Assembly: GCA_002774315.1 (NCBI GenBank) | Contig: PEYP01000097.1 | Location: forward strand, 1 to 5,857 | Source: Candidatus Stahliibacteriota bacterium CG08_land_8_20_14_0_20_40_26 | Lineage (GTDB): Bacteria > Hydrothermota > UBA3073 | Length of the DNA: 5,857 nt | Direction of reading: 5' to 3' | Part shown: piece by piece, positions 1 to 5,795 of the stretch | How the letters are laid out: every line of letters starts with the position of its first letter | How positions within the stretch are numbered: position 1 is the stretch's first letter | Translations under genes and position numbers: made by a program | The notes under the pieces: model-generated | Told to the model about the DNA's origin: nothing | Databases searched by the model: none | Seen by the model: the letters and a program-made list of their open reading frames with translations, nothing else

Positions 1-1
1 T

Positions 2-661
2 AATAATTTCAGTATATTGGAAAAACGAATTCTAAAGAGTGAGTTTGAGGATTTTTCTATAAGATTTTCCAATTATTTACTAAGTAATTTAAACTTAAAC
101 GAGGTGCTCGATTCAATAAATATTAAAACGTACCTTAAAAATAAAAGAATACCCCTTGATGTGAAAGGTTTACACGGGAACTATCCCAAGATAAAGATAA
201 TAAAGACATTGGAAAGTAATGGTTATAAAAATATAGATTGCTTATTGAATGGAAAAGGCATACATACTTTAAAACATGATTTGTGCCAGCAAATTGACTC
301 TTGTGTGCTAAACAATGATAAGATTTTTTGTACAGAACGCTACATAGAGAATATAATTAAACCTAGAGATAACAAGCCTAAGAAGTTTGATCTTGTTATT
401 TTTAGCAACCACAAACCTAAATACTTATTCGAAATAAATTTTTACTCAACATCAGGAACAAAGATTGGAATAAACCAAAACGAGTATGTAGATTTGAATG
501 AGTATATCAAAAAGAACTTTTCTAATTTTAAATTCTATTGGATAACAGACGGAAATTACTGGCTTACAACCGATGGTAAAGCGCGATTTTTGAATTTGCT
601 TAATCATTTTGACAAAATATTCAATATCAATATCTTCAAAGAACAGGTGAATTATTTTTAG
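2..661 (+). CDS. DpnII-like type II restriction endonuclease, 5'-truncated by the window edge
   Basis: This is the C-terminal part of a restriction endonuclease that would cleave short DNA sites; DpnII itself cuts GATC. Frame 2 is open to the window edge. The only early start is a TTG at 17 with no ribosome binding site, so the true start probably lies upstream. About 219 codons are present, while DpnII proteins run near 290 residues. The C-terminal half carries the family core: KKFDLVIF (Asp codon 389-391), then YLFEINFYSTSGTKIG (Glu codon 431-433, Asn 437-439), then FYWITDGNYW. This is the PD-(D/E)XK arrangement in which the usual Lys is Asn, as I recall for DpnII. G+C is about 30% by eye, below the downstream genes, which suggests transfer. 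No methyltransferase lies downstream; a partner could be upstream, outside the window. The family is fairly sure; GATC specificity is inference. Confidence 0.75.
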   Translation, partial: NNFSILEKRILKSEFEDFSIRFSNYLLSNLNLNEVLDSINIKTYLKNKRIPLDVKGLHGNYPKIKIIKTLESNGYKNIDCLLNGKGIHTLKHDLCQQIDSCVLNNDKIFCTERYIENIIKPRDNKPKKFDLVIFSNHKPKYLFEINFYSTSGTKIGINQNEYVDLNEYIKKNFSNFKFYWITDGNYWLTTDGKARFLNLLNHFDKIFNINIFKEQVNYF

Positions 662-667
662 TAAAAA

Positions 668-694
668 CCCGGGGTCAGGCTGAAATTGGATATT
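668..694. repeat. GGGGTCAGGCTG-type motif, possible REP/Y1-transposase-associated relic
   Basis: The block CCCGGGGTCAGGCTG followed by AAATTGGATATT starts 7 bp after the endonuclease stop. Very similar GGGGTCAGG-containing blocks are, to my knowledge, scattered beside IS200-like (Y1) transposase genes in many bacterial genomes. Only one copy is visible here and no transposase is present, so the assignment rests on resemblance alone. Confidence 0.3.
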
Positions 695-701
695 CTTTAA
701 T

Positions 702-867
702 GTCTCTTTCAAGTCTCTTCAAGTCCCTGTTGAATAACTATCTTAAATTCTCTTCCAGGTCTCTTCAAATCCCTGTTATAAAACACCTTTCCCAGAACCT
801 CCCCAAAAATTTCTTGATCGTATAGGAAAGTATACTTTGACAGGGACTTTAAGAGATTGAGAGAGAC
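702..867. repeat. 166-bp element with imperfect ~30-bp inverted ends and an internal third copy
   Basis: The left arm at 702-731 and the reverse complement of the right arm at 839-867 match at 26 of 29 aligned positions with one extra base in the left arm. The shared core is TCTCTTCAAGTCCCTGTT (714-731), present again in direct orientation with one change at 760-777 and inverted as GACAGGGACTTTAAGAGA at 839-856. The arms could pair into a long hairpin in RNA, or be the ends of a small non-coding mobile element. No open reading frame lies inside. The repeat structure is seen directly; its origin is unknown. Confidence 0.6.
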
Positions 868-929
868 TTTTTAATATTCATAGTGCAAATATAAACATAT
901 TTTAGATTTTGGCTTTTTGATTTATACCT

Positions 930-979
930 ATCTGTGAGAATCTGCGTTAATCCCTGCCTACCGGCAGGCAGGTGCGTCC
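930..979. repeat. Short ATCTGYG-unit repeat split by an inserted near-palindrome
   Basis: Units ATCTGTGAG (930-938) and AATCTGCGTT (939-948) are followed by AATC (949-952). The third unit resumes as TGCGTCC at 973-979. Removing the intervening 20 bp restores AATCTGCGTCC, a third unit. Repeats of this wording are familiar to me between genes in several candidate-phylum genomes; no search supports that here. Confidence 0.5.
953..972. repeat. 20-bp GC-rich near-palindrome (CCTGCC...GGCAGG type)
   Basis: The two 10-base halves are reverse complements at nine of ten positions; the exception is A at 960 facing C at 965. The element sits inside the ATCTGYG repeat with no visible target-site duplication. 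It ends 16 bp before the -35 box of the GH57 promoter. It lacks a T-tract, so it is not a standard terminator. Confidence 0.55.
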
Positions 980-988
980 AATTTTTTC

Positions 989-1017
989 TTGACTTTTTAT
1001 AAAATAGGTGGTAAAAT
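989..1017 (+). promoter_or_regulatory. Sigma-70-like promoter for the GH57 gene
   Basis: TTGACT at 989-994 and TAAAAT at 1012-1017 are separated by exactly 17 bases and match the -35 and -10 consensus at five of six positions each. Transcription would begin near 1024, leaving a leader of about 30 bases before the ATG at 1055. The T-rich run just upstream (982-987) could act as a weak UP element. Confidence 0.65.
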
Positions 1018-1043
1018 TACAAAAAAGGAATGGGTCCATTTTC

Positions 1044-1050
1044 GGGGAGG
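1044..1050 (+). promoter_or_regulatory. Ribosome binding site deciding the GH57 start
   Basis: GGGGAGG lies four bases before the ATG at 1055. The frame is also open back to a TTG at 989, but that TTG is part of the -35 box and has no Shine-Dalgarno site. This site therefore fixes the start at 1055, which also places the signal peptide at the N-terminus. Confidence 0.7.
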
Positions 1051-1054
1051 TGTA

Positions 1055-2809
1055 ATGCGGTGTAAGAAATTTATCTTGTTTGTTTTTGTAGGAGGAATGA
1101 TGGGAAGTAGTTTTGTGAGGGCAGAAGAGATAGAAAAACCTCCTTTGTATTTAGCAATACTCTGGCATCAGCATCAACCCCTGTATGCCAAAGAGCCAGA
1201 GAGTGGTTTATATGCTAAGCCCTGGGTAAGAATGCACGCCGTTAAAGATTATTATGATATGGCGAGCATATTGGAAAAATATCCCCAAATTCACCAGACC
1301 TTTAATCTTACACCTTCTCTGATTATCCAATTGGAAGATATAATTAGCGGCGGGCAAGATAAATATTTTTATCTTTCCCAGAAAAAGGCAAGCGAACTCA
1401 GCCGTGAGGACAGGAGATTTATTCTCTTGAGATTTTTTGATATTTACCAGAAGACTCTGCTTGAACCCTATTCTCGTTATAAAGAACTTTTAGAGAAGAG
1501 GGGACGGGTTATAGAGAAAGGGGGACGGGTTATATCTTCAAAGACACTGGAGCAAAAAATAGGTGAATTTACTACCCAGGACTATCTTGATTTGCAGGTG
1601 TGGTTTAATCTCGCCTGGCTGGATCCGGATTTTAAAAAAGAAGAGTCAATCCGATTTATACTGGATAAGAGTAGAAACTTCACCGAGGAAGAGAAAAATA
1701 TCATACTGAAGAAACATCTGGAGATTCTGAAAATGATTATTCCGGAACATAAGAAGCTTCAAAATAAAGCTCAGATTGAAATAACCTTTACTCCCTTTTA
1801 TCACCCCATACTTCCCCTCATCTATGATACCGATCTGGCAAAGAGGAGTGCACCGGAAATATCCTTGCCCCTGGAAAGATTTTCTTATCCCGAAGATGCT
1901 CAAGCTCAGGTTTTAAAGGGAATAGAACTGTATAAGAAATACTTTGGAAGAGAACCACTCGGAATGTGGCCCAGTGAGTCGGCGGTATCCCAGGAGGTAG
2001 TCGATATAATCGCTGGCGCGGGAGTTAAATGGATAGCCACCGATGAATGCGTCCTTGAGAAATCATTGAATATAAAGATTGAAAGAGATATCGGGGGGAA
2101 TATCCTTAATCCAGAATTGTTGTGTCAACCCTATGTTTGCGAAAGAAGAGGCAAGACTTTATCGGTAATTTTCCGGGAGAGATATATACTTGATTTATGG
2201 GGGAAGCATCCGCGGATGAAGGCAGAAGAAGCGGCTCAGGATATTATCGATAGATTACACAATATCTATGCGAGATTACCAAAAGATAAGCCCTATTTAG
2301 TGACACTTGCCTCGGATGGTGAAAATGCCTGGGAATTTTTTTCTGACGATGGAAAAGAATTTTTAAATGCCCTTTATTCTGAATTATCGGGTGATCCAAT
2401 AATAAAGACCATTACCCCCTCAGAATATCTAAAGAAGCATCCCCCGGAGAAAAAGATTGAGAATCTCTGGGGTGGCTCCTGGATGGGACCGAACTTTAAT
2501 ATCTGGATTGGTGAAGGGGAAGAGAATCTCGCCTGGGAATATTTGGGTAGAACCAGAAAGGATCTTGAAGTATATAAAAAAGGTGGAGAAGCTGAACCCG
2601 ATAAACTGGTTCGAGCTTTTGAAGAGATTTATGCAGCTGAAGGAAGTGACTGGTTCTGGTGGTATGGAGAAGATATGAATTCTGGCGATGATGAAGGATT
2701 TGATTTGATGTTTAGAAACACACTGAAAAATGTTTATAAGATTATCGGCAAGAAAATACCGGGATTTTTAGAAGTTCCGATAGTAAAATCGAGAGAAGGA
2801 CAGGGCTGA
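1055..2809 (+). CDS. Exported glycoside hydrolase family 57 protein
   Basis: This is a 584-residue retaining alpha-glucan hydrolase or transferase of GH57, the family of amylopullulanases, alpha-amylases and 4-alpha-glucanotransferases. Residues 1-22 form a signal peptide (positive RCKK, hydrophobic FILFVFVGG, cleavage likely after VRA), so it acts outside the cytoplasmic membrane. The conserved regions appear in order: WHQHQP (His38, His40); TFTPFYHPILPL near 244-255; GMWPSESAV with the expected nucleophile Glu308; SDGENAWEF with the expected acid Asp421; and DWFWWYGED at 532-540. The arrangement resembles the Thermococcus amylopullulanase type more than the shorter branching enzymes. Substrate cannot be read from sequence. 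It has its own promoter and ribosome site. Residues 149-161 hold a tandem 7-residue duplication (GRVIEKGGRVI). The protein stops soon after the catalytic domain, without an added binding module. Confidence 0.9.
   Translation: MRCKKFILFVFVGGMMGSSFVRAEEIEKPPLYLAILWHQHQPLYAKEPESGLYAKPWVRMHAVKDYYDMASILEKYPQIHQTFNLTPSLIIQLEDIISGGQDKYFYLSQKKASELSREDRRFILLRFFDIYQKTLLEPYSRYKELLEKRGRVIEKGGRVISSKTLEQKIGEFTTQDYLDLQVWFNLAWLDPDFKKEESIRFILDKSRNFTEEEKNIILKKHLEILKMIIPEHKKLQNKAQIEITFTPFYHPILPLIYDTDLAKRSAPEISLPLERFSYPEDAQAQVLKGIELYKKYFGREPLGMWPSESAVSQEVVDIIAGAGVKWIATDECVLEKSLNIKIERDIGGNILNPELLCQPYVCERRGKTLSVIFRERYILDLWGKHPRMKAEEAAQDIIDRLHNIYARLPKDKPYLVTLASDGENAWEFFSDDGKEFLNALYSELSGDPIIKTITPSEYLKKHPPEKKIENLWGGSWMGPNFNIWIGEGEENLAWEYLGRTRKDLEVYKKGGEAEPDKLVRAFEEIYAAEGSDWFWWYGEDMNSGDDEGFDLMFRNTLKNVYKIIGKKIPGFLEVPIVKSREGQG
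1500..1534 (+). repeat. In-frame 21-bp tandem duplication inside the GH57 gene
   Basis: GGGGACGGGTTATA occurs at 1500-1513 and again identically at 1521-1534, a 21-base period. It encodes RGRVIEK followed by GGRVIS in the segment between RYKELLEK and the conserved DYLDLQVWFNLAW block. It lies away from all catalytic motifs and probably forms a surface loop. Confidence 0.65.
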
Positions 2810-2817
2810 AGGCTAAA

Positions 2818-2922
2818 GTGATTTGCCTGGAGTATCGGGAGCTTTTGGCTCCAGAAGCCAACAAATTCGTAGATTCAATCTTTAAAGATAGTAAAACCGT
2901 AAAGAGTAAGATTAAAAGATAA
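2818..2922 (+). other. Possible 34-codon ORF or gene remnant after the GH57 gene
   Basis: A GTG at 2818 opens a 34-residue frame ending at TAA 2920-2922. GAAGG at 2808-2812, overlapping the GH57 stop, sits five bases before it. The product begins VICLEYRELLAPEANKFVDS and ends in a Lys-rich tail. The segment LAPEANKFVD reads like real protein, loosely like the C-terminal helix of solute-binding or LysR effector domains, so this may be a decayed gene end. No family can be assigned. The rest of the 164-bp gap shows only a small GGAGC/GCTCC hairpin (2838-2852) without a T-tract. Confidence 0.15.
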
Positions 2923-2973
2923 ATTATAAACACGCAGATCAGGTGTAATGGAACATTAAACCAGGAGATTGAG

Positions 2974-3828
2974 ATGAGTCAAAAAGAAGGAAGGAAAAGG
3001 GGGAAATGGCTGATGAGCGGGTTACTCGTTCTTTTGCCGCTTTTATTCCTTACCCATTGCCAGAGCCCACAGGGTAAAGCTGCTAATATAGCCCTTTATT
3101 CGGACCGGGGCGCCGACGAAGATTGTATCAAGGCTACTCAAAACATGTTTGAATGGATGGGTTATACAGTTGAATTGGTGAAAGCAGGTCGCATTAACAA
3201 CGACGGGCTCGGCAATTTCAAAATCCTGTGTATCCCGGGTGGAAATATGTATCAATATGCTCAGGATCTTTCCTTGGAAGACAAGGAGAAGATAAAGAAT
3301 TTTGTTCGTGATGGAGGAGGTTATATTGGCATTTGTGGTGGAGCTTACTTTGCTGGAGAGAAGGTCATCTGGCAAGGAAGTCAACTTCCAATGACGCCCC
3401 TTGGTATATTCCCGGGCACAACCAAAGGACCCATTGATGAGATTGTTCCTTATCCTGAGTATGGGATGTGTAAAGTGAACATCGTTGACACCACGCATTC
3501 CATAACACAATCTGAGCTAGATTCTGCATGGATTCTTTATTATTGGGGACCAGTTTTAATACCAAACGAAGATGCTGGTGTGACCATTTTAGGCAGGTAC
3601 GACAAAGGGAATATGGAGCCCGCAATGATAGCTTTTGATTATGGTGAGGGTAGGGTATTTATTATTGGCACGCACCCCGAATTCGAGGAGGATAGTGACC
3701 GCGATGGCGTCACCCTTCAAGACACCATGATTAATGGTGTAACCTATTTTGGTGAGGATAAATTAGATGACCGGGGTTCGGATTGGGATTTAATGAAAAA
3801 GGCAGTTCTCTGGTGTTTAAAGAAATAA
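2974..3828 (+). CDS. Envelope-anchored class I amidotransferase-like (BPL_N domain) protein
   Basis: This 284-residue protein has the DJ-1/class I glutamine amidotransferase-like fold of the BPL_N family, named from the N-terminal domain of eukaryotic biotin protein ligase. The domain starts near residue 38 (IALYSDRGADEDC). It shows IPGGN at 87-91 as the oxyanion loop, GGYIGICGGAYFAG with nucleophile Cys121, and GTHPEFEED with His234 and Glu236, so the catalytic triad looks intact. Residues 1-29 form an export signal: basic KEGRKRGK, then a hydrophobic LLVLLPLLFL, then LTHC. Cys29 suggests a lipoprotein, but His just before it is atypical for a lipobox, so a signal anchor is possible. AGGAG at 2963-2967 lies six bases before the ATG. 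No synthase partner is adjacent; the substrate is unknown. The fold call is firm, the reaction is not. Confidence 0.8.
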   Translation: MSQKEGRKRGKWLMSGLLVLLPLLFLTHCQSPQGKAANIALYSDRGADEDCIKATQNMFEWMGYTVELVKAGRINNDGLGNFKILCIPGGNMYQYAQDLSLEDKEKIKNFVRDGGGYIGICGGAYFAGEKVIWQGSQLPMTPLGIFPGTTKGPIDEIVPYPEYGMCKVNIVDTTHSITQSELDSAWILYYWGPVLIPNEDAGVTILGRYDKGNMEPAMIAFDYGEGRVFIIGTHPEFEEDSDRDGVTLQDTMINGVTYFGEDKLDDRGSDWDLMKKAVLWCLKK

Positions 3829-3867
3829 TTTTAAGAGGAGACGCTGGAGTTAGGTCTTTAATTTATT

Positions 3868-3969
3868 ATGAAAATCACATTCATACAGACTAGTGGGACA
3901 ATAGACAAAGATTATCCGAAATTAACAAAAGGTTATGGTTTGAAAACAGGACAGTTTATCGAAAAGTAG
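3868..3969 (+). pseudogene. N-terminal remnant of an asparaginase-like gene
   Basis: ATG at 3868 opens a 33-residue frame beginning MKITFIQTSGTIDKDYPKLT and ending at TAG 3967-3969. It matches the N-terminus of asparaginase-domain proteins, where the active-site threonine sits in a TGGTID motif. Here the first Gly of that motif is Ser. After TKGYG the expected continuation (family members usually read FEIGEPAV) is replaced by LKTGQFIEK and a stop. No sequence for the remaining 130 or more residues follows; the flavodoxin starts 18 bases later. An AGGAG at 3836-3840 lies too far upstream (27 bases) to serve this ATG well. Most likely a deletion has left a 5' stump. The family call rests on a short but distinctive match. 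Confidence 0.55.
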
Positions 3970-3987
3970 CTCTCAACCACTTATGAG

Positions 3988-4530
3988 ATGAAAACATTAA
4001 TAATTTACAATTCAACGCATCACGGCAATACTGAAAAAATTGCCAAAGTAATGGCCGAGATCCTTAACGCAGAACTGGTAAAACCAGATGAAGTAGATAT
4101 AACTACCCTTTCAAAATATGATTTAATTGGCTTTGGCTCGGGAATTTATCATGACAGACATCATAAAAGTCTGTTTGAGGTTATCAACAAATTAGATAAT
4201 CAAAAAGGCAAGAGGGCATTTATTTTTTCAACAAGTGGGATAAAAAAGACGCGATTTTTTCACGAGTTTGATAAGGCATTGAAAAAGAAATTATTGGAAA
4301 AGGGTTTTCGTATAATCGGAGAGTTTAATTGTAGGGGTTGGGATACATATCCTTTCTGGGTAAAGCCCTTTGGCGGGGTAAATAAAGGCAGGCCTAACGA
4401 AAAAGACCTGGAGAATGCAAGAAGTTTTGCAAAGGTTTTGAAAAGGATATTTGAAAGTGATCAATCTGGCTCTGTATTTTCTGTGAACCGAAGGTCGCCG
4501 CAAGGCAACTCTGTGGTTAATTTTAAATAA
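3988..4530 (+). CDS. Flavodoxin family protein with a repeat-derived C-terminal tail
   Basis: This 180-residue FMN-binding electron carrier is cytoplasmic and has no export signal. After the first beta strand MKTLIIYNS, residues 9-15 (STHHGNT) form the phosphate-binding loop. GFGSGIYHDRHH (48-59) is the second flavin loop, FIFSTSGI (78-85) the central strand with the third loop, and RGWDTYPFW then GGVNKGRPNEKDLENA (116-144) match the C-terminal half of long-type flavodoxin family proteins. Such proteins commonly end after a last helix like SFAKVLKRIF (146-155). Here residues from about 161 to 180 are encoded by an intergenic-type repeat, so the tail is probably recent and unstructured. No clear Shine-Dalgarno site precedes the ATG. 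The redox partner is unknown. The CBM48-esterase gene starts 23 bases downstream and may share the transcript. Confidence 0.85.
   Translation: MKTLIIYNSTHHGNTEKIAKVMAEILNAELVKPDEVDITTLSKYDLIGFGSGIYHDRHHKSLFEVINKLDNQKGKRAFIFSTSGIKKTRFFHEFDKALKKKLLEKGFRIIGEFNCRGWDTYPFWVKPFGGVNKGRPNEKDLENARSFAKVLKRIFESDQSGSVFSVNRRSPQGNSVVNFK
4470..4524. repeat. CTCTGTG-type intergenic repeat overlapping the flavodoxin 3' end
   Basis: CTCTGTATTTT (4470-4480) and CTGTGAA (4481-4487) are followed by a 21-base GC-rich segment (4488-4508) and then CTCTGTGGTTAATTTT (4509-4524). Removing the segment joins CTGTGAA directly to CTCTGTGG, making a continuous run of short CTGTG units. The wording resembles intergenic repeats of candidate-phylum genomes and echoes the repeat at 930-979, though the two are not alignable base for base. 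Confidence 0.45.
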
Positions 4531-4540
4531 CAATCAGTAG

Positions 4541-4549
4541 AAGGAGGTG
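4541..4549 (+). promoter_or_regulatory. Consensus ribosome binding site of the esterase gene
   Basis: AAGGAGGTG lies four bases before the ATG at 4554 and is complementary to the usual 16S rRNA 3' end over nine bases. It is the strongest Shine-Dalgarno site in the window, which supports a bacterial host and a high translation rate for the exported esterase. Confidence 0.8.
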
Positions 4550-4553
4550 TGTT

Positions 4554-5795
4554 ATGAGACACAAAAGAGGGGTTTTAAGAAATATTGTTGTCTGGGTTTT
4601 GATATCAGTAGGATATTTTTTATATGGGGAAGAAATAGTAATAGATAATATTGCTTTATTCACAGAATTCGTTGAAGGAGTAGAAAATTTACCCGTCGAA
4701 GAAAGACAGGATTTTGTTGACAGGGAATTTGAGATTTTAAAAGAAAAATTGGAATTTCCTGTTGTAAATGCGTATGAGGCTATATTTGTGTATAAAGGAA
4801 AAGGAGCTAAGGTGGAACTAATGGGAGATATGACAGGGTGGCAAGCGTTCCCAATATCTTTAAATAAAGTAGAAGGCACGAATCTTTTTTATTTGAAACA
4901 AGATTATGAAAAAGACGCAAGGCTCAATTATAAGTTTTTGGTTGATGATACTACAGGTATTTTAGACCCTTTAAATCCAAAAACTTGTGAGGGAGGTTTT
5001 GGAGCAAACTCAGAATTGAGGATGCCTGGTTATCCAGAGCATTTAGAGGTAAATTATTATGAGGATATTGCTCATGGAGAAATTATAGAAAAGGTGGTAG
5101 AATGTGAAGCCATCAAAGAGGGTAAGAAGATTATAGCAGAAAGGCAGGTGAAAATATATCTACCCCCCAATTATGACGAGACTAAGAAATACAGGGTACT
5201 TTACTTTAAAGATGGAAGTGATTATATAAAATTCGGGAAAACAAAAAATACATTGGATTATATGATTGATAAAGGGGAAATAGAGCCAGTTTTAGCAGTT
5301 TTTGTAGATCCCATAGATAGAGAAAATGATTATATCTTGGCCAAAAAAGATGTATATGTAAATTTCTTTGTAAATCAACTTATTCCCTGGGTTGAGGAGA
5401 ATTACTCAGCAAGAGATGATGCAGAAGGAAGAGCACTTATAGGTCCTTCAAATGGAGGGGCTATAATAACATATATTGTTTACAAATATCCAGAAAAATT
5501 TAGATATATTTTAAGCCATTCGGGAGCCTTTATGTGTGCGTATGATGAATACTTTGGAGAGACTTATGGTAAAAAAATTTCTAAAGCGCCTTATCCTGTT
5601 AGAATATTTATGGTTGTAGGAACCTATGAACTAGGTTTGATTAGCCCGAATATGTGGTTTTATTATGATTTCAAGAAGAATCCCTCTGTTAAAGATGTAG
5701 AATTAAGAAAGTATCCTCAAGGACATAGCTGGGGGCTCTGGAGAGATACTTTAAGAGAGGGATTAATCTGGCTTTTGGGCGAAGATGCCGAGTAA
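4554..5795 (+). CDS. Exported CBM48/E-set plus Fes-like esterase
   Basis: This 413-residue protein has a signal peptide (RHKR, then IVVWVLISVGYFLYG, cleavage near residue 25) and a helical segment rich in charge (33-68). Residues about 73-158 form an immunoglobulin-like glycogen-binding module of the AMPK/CBM48 type (IFVYKGKGAKVELMGDMTGW, then YKFLVDD and ILDPLNPKT). Residues about 175-410 are an alpha/beta hydrolase of the putative-esterase family that includes enterochelin esterase Fes and XynZ-type feruloyl esterases. RQVKIYLPPNYD opens it; GPSNGG holds nucleophile Ser299, GTYELG the likely acid Glu359, and QGHSWGLW the His391. All three catalytic positions look intact. It would hydrolyse an ester outside the cytoplasmic membrane, perhaps on a polysaccharide; the substrate is unknown. 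A link with the GH57 enzyme is inference. Confidence 0.85.
   Translation: MRHKRGVLRNIVVWVLISVGYFLYGEEIVIDNIALFTEFVEGVENLPVEERQDFVDREFEILKEKLEFPVVNAYEAIFVYKGKGAKVELMGDMTGWQAFPISLNKVEGTNLFYLKQDYEKDARLNYKFLVDDTTGILDPLNPKTCEGGFGANSELRMPGYPEHLEVNYYEDIAHGEIIEKVVECEAIKEGKKIIAERQVKIYLPPNYDETKKYRVLYFKDGSDYIKFGKTKNTLDYMIDKGEIEPVLAVFVDPIDRENDYILAKKDVYVNFFVNQLIPWVEENYSARDDAEGRALIGPSNGGAIITYIVYKYPEKFRYILSHSGAFMCAYDEYFGETYGKKISKAPYPVRIFMVVGTYELGLISPNMWFYYDFKKNPSVKDVELRKYPQGHSWGLWRDTLREGLIWLLGEDAE

Larger units (their letters stand above)
662..1054. other. Gene-free region with layered repeats and a promoter
   Basis: This 393-bp stretch between the endonuclease and the GH57 gene has no convincing coding sequence on either strand. 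From left to right it holds a CCCGGGGTCAGGCTG motif (668-682), an imperfect inverted-repeat structure (702-867) with a 12-bp perfect palindrome AAAGTATACTTT inside it (827-838), an AT-rich spacer (868-929), an ATCTGYG-type repeat interrupted by a 20-bp near-palindrome (930-979), and a sigma-70-like promoter (989-1017). No clear intrinsic terminator follows the endonuclease. Confidence 0.7.

Noticed and set aside
452..712. 86-codon minus-strand frame over the endonuclease 3' end
   Set aside because: It lies opposite conserved DpnII-like motifs, and its first residues come from the GGGGTCAGGCTG repeat read backwards, so it is a shadow.
700..870. CRISPR array from the recurring TCTCTTCAAGTCCCTG blocks
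   Set aside because: Only three imperfect copies exist, one is inverted, the spacing is uneven, and no cas gene is present.
989..1054. TTG at 989 as the start of the GH57 protein
   Set aside because: The TTG is the start of the -35 box, lacks a ribosome site, and would bury the signal peptide 22 residues inside the protein.
2838..2852. GGAGC/GCTCC hairpin as a terminator of the GH57 gene
   Set aside because: The stem has only five pairs and no T-tract follows.
2932..2939. ACGCAGAT as an inverted relic of the ATCTGCGT repeat at 930-979
   Set aside because: Only eight bases match, which is too short to separate from chance.
3043..3510. 155-codon minus-strand frame inside the BPL_N gene
   Set aside because: It has no recognisable domain and overlaps the catalytic Cys region of a well-supported gene.
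4523..4879. 118-codon minus-strand frame opposite the esterase 5' end
   Set aside because: Its sequence is Ser/Thr/Ile-rich with no motif and it mirrors the CBM48 region, so it is a shadow frame.
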